A stretch of DNA of 64,000 nt from assembly GCF_007859765.1 (NCBI RefSeq), contig NZ_SIHJ01000001.1, positions 3,885,156 to 3,949,155 on the forward strand. The letters run 5' to 3'. Position numbers and translations under genes: made by a program. Source of the DNA: Posidoniimonas corsicana. GTDB taxonomy: Bacteria > Planctomycetota > Planctomycetia > Pirellulales > Lacipirellulaceae. Under the pieces are notes generated by a model. The model was given only the letters and a program-made list of their open reading frames with translations. It had not been told where the DNA came from and ran no database searches. Shown in pieces: positions 28,465-37,857 of this stretch (within the stretch, counting starts at the first letter, position 1; every line of letters begins with the position of its first letter).

Positions 28465-29376
28465 CTACATCTGACTCAGCAGCCAGCCGAGCGGCTCGAC
28501 CACGCCCTGCGGCTCGATCCGCAGGGGCGTCTCGCGGCGGTGCCCGCCGATGGTCCGCTGGGCCGAGGCCCCCGCCACCGAGGCGCCGAACACCCGGGTG
28601 TTGGGGAAGCGGTTCTCGCAGTCGCGGAGCAGCGCCTCGGCGTGCGCCTCGGCGAACCCCGTGGGGTCGTCCAGGCAGCTCTGGCGCTGGTCGGCCTTGG
28701 TAAAGACCATCGCCAGCGGCGTCCGGTTCGCTCTGCGGGAGGAGCGTTTTTCCCGCCGCCGGGACTCCTCCAGCTGGGACAGCAGCTTGAGCACAATAAA
28801 GTCGCCCGTGTGGTCGCCGCCGTGCAGCTGCTGCGCGTCGGCGATGATCATCATGCCGGAGCACTTCTTGAGCAGCGCCCCCAGCGCGGGGTGCGTGCCG
28901 GGCCGGTCGGCTTCCTGCCGCCACGCTTCGCCGGACACGTCCGCCAGCACCAGCTCGGTCCGCCGCCTCCCGCGGCTGCAGTCCACCTGGCAGTGCACCC
29001 AGTGCCAGTCCTCCGGGTTCAGCGAGGTGCGGTCCGGGTAGTAGCCCGACGCGAGCGACGTGGTGGTGGCCTGCTGCAGCCCGATGGAGTACGGCCCGCA
29101 AACGCACGCGCTGATGCCGCCGACCCGGCGCACCAGCATGTCCATCATCATCCCCAGGTAGACCGTCTTGCCGACGCCCGGCGCGCCGACCACCGCGATC
29201 AGCTGTGGCGCGCGGCGCGAGCCGGCGGCGGCCCGCGAGATCGCCAGCGGCGCCGAGCAGCGGCTGCACCGCTCGGTGGCGGAGCTGTTCTCGGTCCCGC
29301 AGATCAGGCAGTCGAGCGGCGCGGCCCGCTGGGCCAGCAGAAACGACTCCAGCGGCACGTTGATGAGTTGCGACAT
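28465..29376 (-). CDS. Zinc-ribbon TRAFAC-like GTPase
   Basis: 303 residues. The N terminus carries CLIC-N10-CSRC (C23, C26, C37, C40), a small zinc ribbon. A P-loop follows (AVVGAPGVGKTVYLGMM, about 61-77), then VLADVSGEAW as a likely switch II, and FTKAD as the guanine-specificity motif (G4). This best fits the TRAFAC-clade GTPases called double-GTPase 2 in comparative studies of prokaryotic conflict systems, but that family name is from memory and not checked. It stands in an operon with a SUMF1-fold membrane protein and a coiled-coil protein. GTP binding is well supported; function is unknown. Confidence 0.75.
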   Translation of the reverse strand: MSQLINVPLESFLLAQRAAPLDCLICGTENSSATERCSRCSAPLAISRAAAGSRRAPQLIAVVGAPGVGKTVYLGMMMDMLVRRVGGISACVCGPYSIGLQQATTTSLASGYYPDRTSLNPEDWHWVHCQVDCSRGRRRTELVLADVSGEAWRQEADRPGTHPALGALLKKCSGMMIIADAQQLHGGDHTGDFIVLKLLSQLEESRRREKRSSRRANRTPLAMVFTKADQRQSCLDDPTGFAEAHAEALLRDCENRFPNTRVFGASVAGASAQRTIGGHRRETPLRIEPQGVVEPLGWLLSQM

Positions 29377-29455
29377 GGTCGGTTGATGCTTGTGGTTGGA
29401 GCGGTGGCCGTCCCGCCTGGCGGCGGGGGCGGAGGGGTGTTGGCGGGCGGGCGCG

Positions 29456-30712
29456 CTACGGCTGAACAGCCTGCTCGCCGGCGCCCTGCGACGCCGACGC
29501 CAGCACGTCCATGCTGATCGCCAGCCGGATGCCGATGTTCGGCCGCCGCGAGAGCGGGTGCTCGGCGCTCTGGAAGTGGCAGGTGGCCTGGTTCTCGAAG
29601 TACGTGTTGTAAGCGCCGCCCCGGATGGTCCGCAGCGCGGACGGGAACTTGACCGACTGGGGAGTGGTCTCGTCGAGGGTGGAGCTGGTCCACTCCCACA
29701 CGTTGCCCACCATCTGCTCGAGGCCGCCCACGGTGGCGCCGTCCGGGTAGACGTCGACGGCGACCGGCTTGCCGTGCCCGGCCGACCACAGGTTGGCCTT
29801 GCGGGTGTCGAACGATTCGCCCCACGGGTAGCGCCGCTGGGCCACGCGGCCCGGGGCCGACTCGACCGGCCAGGCGCAGCTCTTGGTCCACTCGGCGTCG
29901 TTCGGCAGCCGCTTGCCCACCCAGCGGGCGTAGGCGACCGCCTCGTACCAGCTGACGCCCACCACCGGCAGGTCCTCTTCCCCCGGCGTGTGGTGGCCGT
30001 CTCGCCAAAACCGGGGCGAGGTGACGCCGGTCTGGTCCACAAAGTCGAACAGCGCCGGCAGCGCCTCCTCCGGCCAGAACTCGAGGGCCTCGTAGCCGCC
30101 GGCGTCGACGAAGCATTGGAAGTCGGCGTTGGTGACCGTGTAGCGGTCCAGGTAGCAGGGCTCCACGCGGGCCACGGCCTCGGAGCCCGCCTCGAGCAGG
30201 TTGGCGGTCGCCTCGTGGCCGAGCGTTTCACGCTCGGCGGCCACCCCCACCAGCACCGAGCCGGCCGGAGTGAGCGCCATCGCCTCGTCCAGGGCGCGGA
30301 TCGCCCGCACGTACTGCTCGCGGTCGATCTGGCTGGCGGTCTCGGGGCGCAAGAGCAGCGCGTACCGCCGGTCGGCCAGCATCTCGTCGATGAGGTCGCC
30401 CTCGCTGGTGCTCGGCTTCCGCGGCCGCGGCGCCCGGGGCGGCGTGTCCTGCTGCTGCGGACCGCCGGCGCCCTGCCGCGGGCCGGCCCAGTCGTCACCG
30501 CCGGCAACCGGACCAAAGCGGCCGCTCCGCTTTATCAGGTTGCGGGCGACCATGCACGCGCCGACGGCGCCGGCGCCGGCCAACACCGGCTGCCCGAACG
30601 CCAGGCCGATCAGCAGCAGCGCGACTCCGGCGGCGCCGATGGTCAGCTCGCTGTCGAGCCACTCGCTCCAGCGGAGGCACGCCCTCAGCGGGGTAAGGAT
30701 GGCTGCTGTCAC
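29456..30712 (-). CDS. Membrane-anchored SUMF1/FGE-fold protein lacking catalytic cysteines
   Basis: 418 residues from a GTG at 30712, favoured because GAGG lies seven bases upstream; a TTG at 30745 has no such signal. Two hydrophobic helices near the N terminus (about 24-57, IGAAGVALLLIGLAFGQPVLAGAGAVGACMV) are followed by a Pro-rich linker, a helical region (NLLEAGSEAV), and the formylglycine-generating-enzyme fold (YLDRYTVTNADFQCFVDAGG, PVVGVSWYEAVAYARWVGKRLPNDAEW, QMVGNVWEWTSS, TIRGGAYN, PNIGIRLAI). True enzymes have a CHDSYC-type pair and GFRC; here these positions lack the cysteines, so it is probably a binding or other non-oxidase member. Confidence 0.8.
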   Translation of the reverse strand: MTAAILTPLRACLRWSEWLDSELTIGAAGVALLLIGLAFGQPVLAGAGAVGACMVARNLIKRSGRFGPVAGGDDWAGPRQGAGGPQQQDTPPRAPRPRKPSTSEGDLIDEMLADRRYALLLRPETASQIDREQYVRAIRALDEAMALTPAGSVLVGVAAERETLGHEATANLLEAGSEAVARVEPCYLDRYTVTNADFQCFVDAGGYEALEFWPEEALPALFDFVDQTGVTSPRFWRDGHHTPGEEDLPVVGVSWYEAVAYARWVGKRLPNDAEWTKSCAWPVESAPGRVAQRRYPWGESFDTRKANLWSAGHGKPVAVDVYPDGATVGGLEQMVGNVWEWTSSTLDETTPQSVKFPSALRTIRGGAYNTYFENQATCHFQSAEHPLSRRPNIGIRLAISMDVLASASQGAGEQAVQP

Positions 30713-30782
30713 GGGTTCGCCTCGGTTCAGGGAATTGGTCTTCAAGGTGAGGTGCCTAGGTGTGTCGGGGCGCGGCGGCCGG

Positions 30783-31325
30783 CTAGCGGTGGCCGCGCTC
30801 GGCGCGTTGCTGCCGCAGCTTGCTGAACTGGGCGACTACCGACCCCAGCACGGGGTCGCCAGACACGGCCGGGCCGGGCCCGGCGGCGGCCGGCGCGTCG
30901 GCCGGGGCCGCGGACTGCTGCTCCAGCAGCTTCGCGACCCGCTCCAGCTCGCCGCTCCAGTGCTGCTTCTCGCGGGCCAGCTCGGCGCGGGCCTCCTCGA
31001 GCTGCCGCTGCAGGTCCTGCTGCCCCTGGCGGGCCTGCTCGGCCTCTTCGCTGAGCCTGGCGTTCTCGCTCTTGAGCTGATCGGCGGACTGGTCGGCCTG
31101 GCCGTTGGCGTCCGCCAGCTCCTTCAGGCGGGCCCGCTGCTCATCCAGCTGCTCCTGCTCGTCCGCCAGCCGCCGCTGCCAGGCGTCGAGCTGTCGTTGG
31201 AACGCGTCGAGCGCGTCGAACGATTCCTGCAGGTCGGCCTCGTACCGCTGCCGTTGATCGGACCACTCGGTCAGGCACGCAAAGGTTGGTTCTAGCGCAG
31301 CGGTTGCCATCGGGTAGGCGCCCAT
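30783..31325 (-). CDS. Coiled-coil protein, first gene of the GTPase operon
   Basis: 180 residues; a second ATG at 31310 (MATAALEPTFACL) is an equally possible start. Residues 20-130 are an unbroken Gln/Glu/Leu-rich coiled coil (DAFQRQLDAWQRRLADEQEQLDEQRARL ...). An Ala/Pro linker then leads to a short conserved-looking tail, DPVLGSVVAQFSKLRQQRAERGHR. The gap to the SUMF1-fold gene is about 70 bases. It may scaffold the neighbouring membrane protein or GTPase; that is inference from context. Confidence 0.7.
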   Translation of the reverse strand: MGAYPMATAALEPTFACLTEWSDQRQRYEADLQESFDALDAFQRQLDAWQRRLADEQEQLDEQRARLKELADANGQADQSADQLKSENARLSEEAEQARQGQQDLQRQLEEARAELAREKQHWSGELERVAKLLEQQSAAPADAPAAAGPGPAVSGDPVLGSVVAQFSKLRQQRAERGHR

Positions 31326-31385
31326 TGTTGGGTTGGAGAAGAATGCCCGGCGCGCTGGTGCGCACGCCTAGAAAAGGTGGCTGCC

Positions 31386-31445
31386 CTAGCGACAGACTCT
31401 GCCCGTTGTGAGTCTGTACGCTCTGCCATCTGAAACGTAGGTCAC
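31386..31445 (-). other. Short GTG-to-TAG frame with internal hairpin upstream of the GTPase operon
   Basis: A 19-codon frame (beginning VTYVSDGRAYRL after GTG, ending GRVCR) contains a perfect 8-bp inverted repeat, ACAGACTC at 31392-31399 and GAGTCTGT at 31410-31417. It lies between the end of carA and the start of the operon. Translation is not shown; there is no strong ribosome-binding sequence. It could be a leader, a small RNA or a repeat. Confidence 0.3.
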
Positions 31446-31463
31446 GTTCCGGGGGCAGGCAAA

Positions 31464-31495
31464 CGAAAAGCCCGCGGGCGGGCGCAGCGGCCCGC
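31464..31495 (-). terminator. Likely terminator of carA
   Basis: On the minus strand a GC-rich hairpin (GCCCG, four-base loop, CGGGC) is followed at once by TTTTCG, about 60 bases after the carA stop. A second, larger hairpin, GCGGGC/GCCCGC, overlaps it. Confidence 0.5.
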
Positions 31496-31542
31496 AAGTC
31501 AGGCCCGACTGGGGGGCCAAGCCGCGTCGCCTGAGGCGGCGG

Positions 31543-32670
<1,128 letters not shown>

Positions 32671-32694
32671 ACGTTAAGACCGTTGGGTTGCGAG

Positions 32695-32712
32695 GCCCCG
32701 CTCGGGCGGGGC
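32695..32712. other. Hairpin between trxB and carA
   Basis: GCCCCGC and GCGGGGC form a 7-bp stem with a four-base loop in the 65-base gap between the two genes. No T run follows, so it may be a processing or partial termination signal. Confidence 0.4.
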
Positions 32713-32735
32713 AGGGGACGCTGCTGGTTACTTGC

Positions 32736-33782
32736 TTACAGACCCTGGGCGGCCAGCCAGCGTTCGGCGTCGAGCGCCGCCATGCAGCCGGTGCCCGCCG
32801 CGGTGATCGCCTGGCGGTAGTAGTCGTCCGCGACGTCGCCGGCGGCGAACACGCCCTCGACGCTCGTGTTGGTGCGGAACGGCACGGTCCACCTGAGGTA
32901 CTTCTTGTCGTTCATCTCGACCTTGCCCTCGAGAAACCGCGTGTTGGGCGTGTGGCCGATCGCGACAAACATGCCGCCGGCGTCCAGCTGGCGGGTCGAG
33001 TCGTCGACCGTGCTCTTGAGGGTCACGCCGGTCACGCCGTCGCCGTCGGTGCCCAGCACCTCGCCGACCTCGCTGTTCCACTCGATCTGGATCTTGGGGT
33101 TTTTCTCCGCCCGCTCGGCCATGATCTTCGAGGCGCGGAGCGTGTCGCGGCGGTGGACCAGGTGCACGGTGCTGGCGTACTTGGACAGGTAGTCGGCCTC
33201 CTCGACCGCCGAGTCGCCGCCGCCCACCACCACCAGCGGCTTGTTGCGGAAACGCGGCAGCGCCCCGTCGCAGACCGCACAGGCGCTGACGCCGCGGTTC
33301 TTGTACATCTCTTCTGAGTCCAGGCCGAGGTAGTTGGCCCGGGCGCCGGTGGCGATGATCACGCTGTGGGCCTCGACGGTTTCGCCCTGGCTGCTGGTGA
33401 GCTTGAACGGGCGCCCGCTGAAGTCGACGTCGACGATGTCGTCCGTGATGACCTTCGTGCCGAAGTTGGTCGCCTGCTGACGCATCAGGTGCATCAGCTC
33501 GGGGCCCGACACGCCCTCCTTCTTGTGCATGTCGGCCAGGTAGTGGTGCTCCTCGGACAGCGACGTCTTGAAGTACGCGCTGAGGTCACCCGCAGGGAAG
33601 CCCGGGAAGTTCTCCACCTCGGTGGTCAGGGCCAGCTGGCCCAGCGGCATGGTGCCGCTCAGGCGGTTCTCCTCGGTCACGGCCCCCTCGAAGACCACCG
33701 GGCTCAGGTTGGCGCGGGCGGCGTAGATGGCCGCGGTCCAGCCGGCGGGTCCGCTTCCAACAATAACGACGTGTTCAGGCAC
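32736..33782 (-). CDS. trxB: Thioredoxin-disulfide reductase
   Basis: 348 residues from a GTG at 33782, with GGAAG nine bases upstream and no usable ATG nearby. The FAD motif GSGPAG is at residues 9-14, the redox pair is C168/C171 (SACAVCDGA), the NADPH motif is [16 protein letters not shown], and the C-terminal FAD motif is [15 protein letters not shown]. It passes electrons from NADPH to thioredoxin. The frame is open far upstream of the GTG on the opposite side of acs, but that part is not coding. Confidence 0.95.
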   Translation of the reverse strand: MPEHVVIVGSGPAGWTAAIYAARANLSPVVFEGAVTEENRLSGTMPLGQLALTTEVENFPGFPAGDLSAYFKTSLSEEHHYLADMHKKEGVSGPELMHLMRQQATNFGTKVITDDIVDVDFSGRPFKLTSSQGETVEAHSVIIATGARANYLGLDSEEMYKNRGVSACAVCDGALPRFRNKPLVVVGGGDSAVEEADYLSKYASTVHLVHRRDTLRASKIMAERAEKNPKIQIEWNSEVGEVLGTDGDGVTGVTLKSTVDDSTRQLDAGGMFVAIGHTPNTRFLEGKVEMNDKKYLRWTVPFRTNTSVEGVFAAGDVADDYYRQAITAAGTGCMAALDAERWLAAQGL

Positions 33783-33913
33783 AGGTGGGGGCTTCCGTGT
33801 GGGGGGAGGGGGTCGGCGGGGGCAATCGATTTTCGTGATTATAGCGCCGCCCGGCGGGACCGTAAACTCGCCGCAGCGGGCTCCCAAGGGAATCCACGCG
33901 GCGCGTTGCCGGA

Positions 33914-33945
33914 GCGTGAAAAACGTGCGCAACCGCCGTTCACGC
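33914..33945. promoter_or_regulatory. Inverted repeat just upstream of the acs promoter
   Basis: GCGTGAA (33914-33920) and TTCACGC (33939-33945) are perfect arms 18 bases apart; one more matching base on each side gives AGCGTGAA/TTCACGCT. The repeat ends four bases before the -35 hexamer, where an activator would be expected to bind. The regulator is unknown. Confidence 0.4.
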
Positions 33946-33949
33946 TCGT

Positions 33950-33978
33950 TTGACACGCGCATTTTGCTCCGCCACAAT
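33950..33978 (+). promoter_or_regulatory. Sigma70-type promoter of acs
   Basis: TTGACA (33950-33955), a 17-bp spacer and CACAAT (33973-33978). Transcription would begin near 33985, some 38 bases before the acs ATG. Confidence 0.6.
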
Positions 33979-34022
33979 CGCCAATCTCTAGTCACGCTCT
34001 CTTTTTCTACGCGGAGCCCTCG

Positions 34023-35978
34023 ATGGCAGACCCCCACGGTCAGATCGACAATGTGATGCATGAGTCGCGGCTCTTCCCGCCGCCGGCAGAGTTCAGCAAG
34101 CAGTCGCGGATCCCCTCCCGCGAGGCGTACGATCAGCTGTGGGAGCGGGCGGCCGCCGACCCGACCAAGTTCTGGGCCGACCTGGCCAAGGAGGAGCTGC
34201 ACTGGTTCGAGCCGTTCCACACCGCGCTGGAGTGGAACGAGCCGTTCGCCGAGTGGTTTGTCGGCGGCAAGACCAACGCCTGCTACAACTGTGTCGACAA
34301 GCACGTCGCGGAGGGCCGCGGCGACCGCGCCGCGATCATCTGGGAGGGCGAGCCGGGCGACCAGCGGACGCTGACCTACGCCGAGCTGCTGGAGCAGGTC
34401 TGCCGGTTCGCCAACGCGATGAAGTCGCTCGGGATCGAGAAGGGGGACCGGGTCTCGATCTACATGCCGATGACCCCGGAGCTGGCGATCGCCATGCTGG
34501 CGTGCGCCCGCATCGGCGCCGTGCACTCGGTGATCTTCGCCGGGTTCAGCTCCGAGGCGATCGCCGAACGCAACAACGACGCCGGCGCCAAGGCCGTGAT
34601 CACGGCCGACGCCGCCTGGCGACGCGGCAAGGCGTTGCCCCTGAAGCACACCGTCGACAAGGCCCTGGAGAAGAGCCCCACGGTCGAGCACTGCATCGTG
34701 CTGGACCGCGTCAACGAGGCGGTCGAGTGGACCCACGGCCGCGACCACTGGTGGCACGAGCTGGTCAAGGCGGCCTCGCCCGAGTGCCCGGCCGAGCCGA
34801 TGGACAGCGAGGCGCCGCTGTTCATCCTCTACACCAGCGGCTCGACCGGCAAGCCGAAGGGCATCAAGCACACCACCGCCGGCTACAACCTGTTCGCCAA
34901 GAAGACGTTCGAGTGGGTGTTCGACCACCGCGAGGGGGACGTCTACTGGTGCACGGCCGACTGCGGCTGGATCACCGGGCACAGCTACGTGGTCTACGGG
35001 CCGTTCTCCGCGGGCGCGACCTGCCTGATGTACGAGGGCGCGCCCAACCACCCGGCCGAGGACCGCTTCTGGGACATGGTCGAGCGCCACAAGGTGACGC
35101 TGTTCTACACCGCCCCGACCGCCATCCGGGCCATCATCAAGTGGGGCAACGAGCACGTCGAGAAGCACGACCTCAGCTCGCTGCGGCTGCTGGGCACCGT
35201 CGGCGAGGGCATCAACCCGCAGGCGTGGATGTGGTACCACGAGACAATCGGCAATGAGGAGTGCCCGATCGTCGACACGTGGTGGCAGACCGAAACGGGC
35301 GGCATCATGATGTCGCCCCTGCCGGGCGCCATCGCCACGAAGCCGGGCAGCTGCTGCGTGCCGCTGCCAGGCGTGCTGCCCAAGATCGTCGACGAGAACG
35401 GCGCCGAGGTCGGGGTCGACCAGGGCGGGTGGCTCACCATCTCGCACCCCTGGCCCGGCATGCTCCGGGGCATCTGGGGCGACGACGAACGCTACAAGGA
35501 GGTCTACTGGTCCAAGACGCCCGGACTGTACCTGGCCGGCGACAACGCCCGCCGCGACGCCGATGGCTACTACTGGATCATGGGCCGTATCGACGACGTG
35601 CTGAACGTCTCGGGTCACCGGCTGTCGACCATCGAGATCGAGAGCGCGCTGGTCTCGCACCCCGAGGTGGCCGAGGCGGCGGCGGTCGGGCGGCCGCACG
35701 AACTCAAGGGCGAGGCCGTGGCCGTGTTTGTCACGCTTAAGAAGGCCCTGCCGAGCGACGAGCTCCGCGAAGCGCTCAAGCAGCACGTCCGCAAGGAGAT
35801 CGGCGCCCTCGCCCAGCCGGACGACATCCGCTTCACCAACGCGCTACCGAAGACCCGCAGCGGCAAGATCATGCGCCGGCTGCTGAAGGACATCGCCGCC
35901 GGCAAAGAGACCGTCGGCGACACCACCACGCTGGAGGACTACAGCGTGATCGCCAGCCTGCGTGACGACGAGGACTAA
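34023..35978 (+). CDS. acs: Acetyl-CoA synthetase
   Basis: 651 residues, the normal length. It activates acetate to acetyl-CoA through acetyl-AMP. Adenylate-forming motifs are complete: [44 protein letters not shown], and the acetylatable lysine in [17 protein letters not shown]. The N terminus ([22 protein letters not shown]) is also typical. It is followed by aroE at 16 bases. Confidence 0.97.
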   Translation: MADPHGQIDNVMHESRLFPPPAEFSKQSRIPSREAYDQLWERAAADPTKFWADLAKEELHWFEPFHTALEWNEPFAEWFVGGKTNACYNCVDKHVAEGRGDRAAIIWEGEPGDQRTLTYAELLEQVCRFANAMKSLGIEKGDRVSIYMPMTPELAIAMLACARIGAVHSVIFAGFSSEAIAERNNDAGAKAVITADAAWRRGKALPLKHTVDKALEKSPTVEHCIVLDRVNEAVEWTHGRDHWWHELVKAASPECPAEPMDSEAPLFILYTSGSTGKPKGIKHTTAGYNLFAKKTFEWVFDHREGDVYWCTADCGWITGHSYVVYGPFSAGATCLMYEGAPNHPAEDRFWDMVERHKVTLFYTAPTAIRAIIKWGNEHVEKHDLSSLRLLGTVGEGINPQAWMWYHETIGNEECPIVDTWWQTETGGIMMSPLPGAIATKPGSCCVPLPGVLPKIVDENGAEVGVDQGGWLTISHPWPGMLRGIWGDDERYKEVYWSKTPGLYLAGDNARRDADGYYWIMGRIDDVLNVSGHRLSTIEIESALVSHPEVAEAAAVGRPHELKGEAVAVFVTLKKALPSDELREALKQHVRKEIGALAQPDDIRFTNALPKTRSGKIMRRLLKDIAAGKETVGDTTTLEDYSVIASLRDDED

Positions 35979-35994
35979 AGAACCCGCACGCCCC

Positions 35995-36846
35995 ATGCAG
36001 GAACTCAACTTCAAGCAGGAGCTGACCGGCTGCTTCGGCCAGCCGATCGCCGAGAACCCGAGCCAGGCGATGGTCGAAGCCGCCTACCGGCATCACGGCC
36101 TCGACTGGCGTTACCTGACCATCGAGGTCGGCGCCGCCGGCCTGGCGGACGCGGTCCGCGGCGCCCGGGCGATGGGCTTCCGCGGGTTCAACTGCACGAT
36201 CCCCCACAAGGTCGCGGTGATCGAACACCTGGACGGGCTGGCCGAGTCCGCATCGGTCATCCAGGCGGTCAACTGCGTGGTGCGTGACGGCGACCGGCTG
36301 ATCGGCGAGAACACCGACGGCAAGGGCTTCCTCAGCTCGCTGGGCCGGATCGAGAGCCCGGCCGGCAAGCGGGTGGTGGTGTTCGGAGCGGGCGGCGCCG
36401 CCCGCGCAATCTGCGTGGAGCTCGCGCTGGCGGGAGCGGCGCGGGTGACGATCGTCAACCGCACGGTCGCCAAGGCGGAAGTGATCGCCAAGACCATCCG
36501 CGAGAACACCGCGGCGGACGCGGTCGCAACCGAGTGGCAGGGCGACTACCGCCTGCCGCCGGAGACGGACATCGTCGTCAACTCCACGTCGATCGGCCTG
36601 TTCCCGGATGTCGACGCCCGGCTGGCGATCGACTTCGATACGCTGACCCCCTCGATGGTGGTGGCCGACGTCATCATCAACCCGCCGCGCACGCACCTGA
36701 TCAACACCGCCGAGCAGCGGGGCTGCCGCGTGATCGACGGGCTGGGGATGCTCGTCGAGCAGGGCGTAGTGGGGATCCAACTCTGGTCGGGCGTCGAGGC
36801 CGACCCCGGCGTGATGCGGCGGGAGCTCGAGGCGATCTTTGGCTGA
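35995..36846 (+). CDS. aroE: Shikimate dehydrogenase
   Basis: 283 residues from ATG 35995 (MQELNFKQELTGCFGQPIAENPSQAM). It reduces 3-dehydroshikimate with NADPH. Signatures are FNCTIPHKVAVIEHLD with the catalytic Lys, GENTDGKGF, the nucleotide motif VVVFGAGGAARAICVELALAGA followed by NRTVAKAE, and DGLGMLVEQGVVGIQLWSG. The first residues deviate from the usual S-x-S substrate motif (usually in the form IGxPIxHSxSP): here FGQPIAENPSQAM has lost the first Ser, so the binding of the carboxylate may differ. Linkage to acs is unexpected. Confidence 0.9.
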   Translation: MQELNFKQELTGCFGQPIAENPSQAMVEAAYRHHGLDWRYLTIEVGAAGLADAVRGARAMGFRGFNCTIPHKVAVIEHLDGLAESASVIQAVNCVVRDGDRLIGENTDGKGFLSSLGRIESPAGKRVVVFGAGGAARAICVELALAGAARVTIVNRTVAKAEVIAKTIRENTAADAVATEWQGDYRLPPETDIVVNSTSIGLFPDVDARLAIDFDTLTPSMVVADVIINPPRTHLINTAEQRGCRVIDGLGMLVEQGVVGIQLWSGVEADPGVMRRELEAIFG

Positions 36847-36865
36847 CGCCGCACCGCCGCGGGCC

Positions 36866-37783
36866 CTAAGCCGGCTCGCCTAGCAGCCAAGCCAACACGC
36901 CCTTCTGCGCGTGCAGCCGGTTGGCGGCCTGCTCGACCACCAGGCTCTGCGGCGAGTCCATCACCTCGTCGGTGACCTCCTGCCCCCGCTTGGCGGGCAG
37001 GCAGTGCAGGAAGATCGCGTCGGACGGCGCCGCGCCCATCAGCTTCGCGTTCACCTGGTAGTCGGCGAAGTCGCGTTTGCGCTGCTCCTCCTCGGCCTCC
37101 TGCCCCATGCTGGCCCACACGTCGGTGTAGATGGCGGCGCACCCGTCGACGGCCTCGCGGGGGTCGGTCGTCTCGGTGATTGCGGCGTCGGGGCAGTCGG
37201 CCCGCAGCTGGTCGACGAACTCCCTGGCGAGCTCGTAGCCCGTGGGGGTCGCGATGGCGAACTCGGCGCCGGTCTTCGCGCAGCCCACCGCCAGGCTCCG
37301 CGCCACGTTGTTGCCGTCGCCCACCCAGGTGATCTTCTTGCCCTTGAGTCCGCCGAACCGCTCGCGGACGGTCAGCAGGTCGGCCAGCGCCTGGCAGGGG
37401 TGGTCGAGGTCGGTCAGGCCGTTCACCACCGGGCAGGTCGAGTGCGCGGCGACGTCCTCCACCGTGCTGTGGCTCTTCGCCCGCACAACGATCACGTCGA
37501 CCATGGCGCTGAGCACGCGGGTGAAGTCTTCGATGCTCTCGCGTTTGCCGAACCCGGCGTCGGCCCCCAGCATCATGCTGCCGCCGCCCAGGTGGGTCAT
37601 GCAGGACTCGAAGCTGACGCGGGTCCGCAGCGACTGCTTCTCGAACAGCAGCGCCATCATCCGGCCGGGGAACAGCGGCTCGCGGACCCCCCTGACGAAC
37701 TTCGACTTCAGGTCCGCGGCGATGGCGAGGATCGCCTCGATCTCGCTGCTCGACAGATCACTCAGGGCAACCAGGTGTCGCAT
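36866..37783 (-). CDS. argF: Ornithine carbamoyltransferase
   Basis: 305 residues. Carbamoyl-phosphate motif is present as EKQSLRTRVSFE (S-x-R-T-R variant SLRTR), ornithine loop as FLHCLPAKRGQEVTDEVMDS, and FMGGGSMML equivalents as THLGGGSMMLGAD. It makes citrulline from ornithine and carbamoyl phosphate. It is the last gene of argB-argD-argF. Directly upstream of its ATG is a GCCGA/CGGCT repeat and no clear ribosome-binding site. Confidence 0.96.
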   Translation of the reverse strand: MRHLVALSDLSSSEIEAILAIAADLKSKFVRGVREPLFPGRMMALLFEKQSLRTRVSFESCMTHLGGGSMMLGADAGFGKRESIEDFTRVLSAMVDVIVVRAKSHSTVEDVAAHSTCPVVNGLTDLDHPCQALADLLTVRERFGGLKGKKITWVGDGNNVARSLAVGCAKTGAEFAIATPTGYELAREFVDQLRADCPDAAITETTDPREAVDGCAAIYTDVWASMGQEAEEEQRKRDFADYQVNAKLMGAAPSDAIFLHCLPAKRGQEVTDEVMDSPQSLVVEQAANRLHAQKGVLAWLLGEPA

Positions 37784-37822
37784 GTTGGGCTCTCGGCTAC
37801 TGGTTCTCGGCTGTCGGCCAAA
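37784..37822. repeat. CGGCT repeat directly upstream of the argF start
   Basis: Short words TCTCGGCTAC, TTCTCGGC and TGTCGGCC stand in a row immediately next to the argF initiation codon. The same word family builds the larger inverted repeat at 43768-43833, again directly next to an initiation codon (cimA). Confidence 0.5.
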
Positions 37823-37857
37823 TCAGCCCACCCGGGAGGGGTGGGGCAGGCGAAGCG

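Noticed and set aside
29377-30516. Upstream extension of the GTPase frame, giving a 683-codon open frame
   Set aside because: The extension is an Arg/Pro/Ser-rich antisense-like translation of the SUMF1-fold gene in another frame; the real GTPase starts at MSQLIN, 29376.
31380-31450. A tRNA gene on the minus strand, suggested by TCAGATGGCAGAGC
   Set aside because: The hairpin has an 8-bp stem with a ten-base loop instead of a 5-bp anticodon stem with seven; there is no T-arm GGTTCGA and no acceptor stem pairing.
33783-35786. Upstream extension of the trxB frame over acs, giving a 1016-codon open frame
   Set aside because: It is the complement of acs in a high-GC genome. The acs frame has full family motifs, and trxB begins properly at the GTG at 33782.
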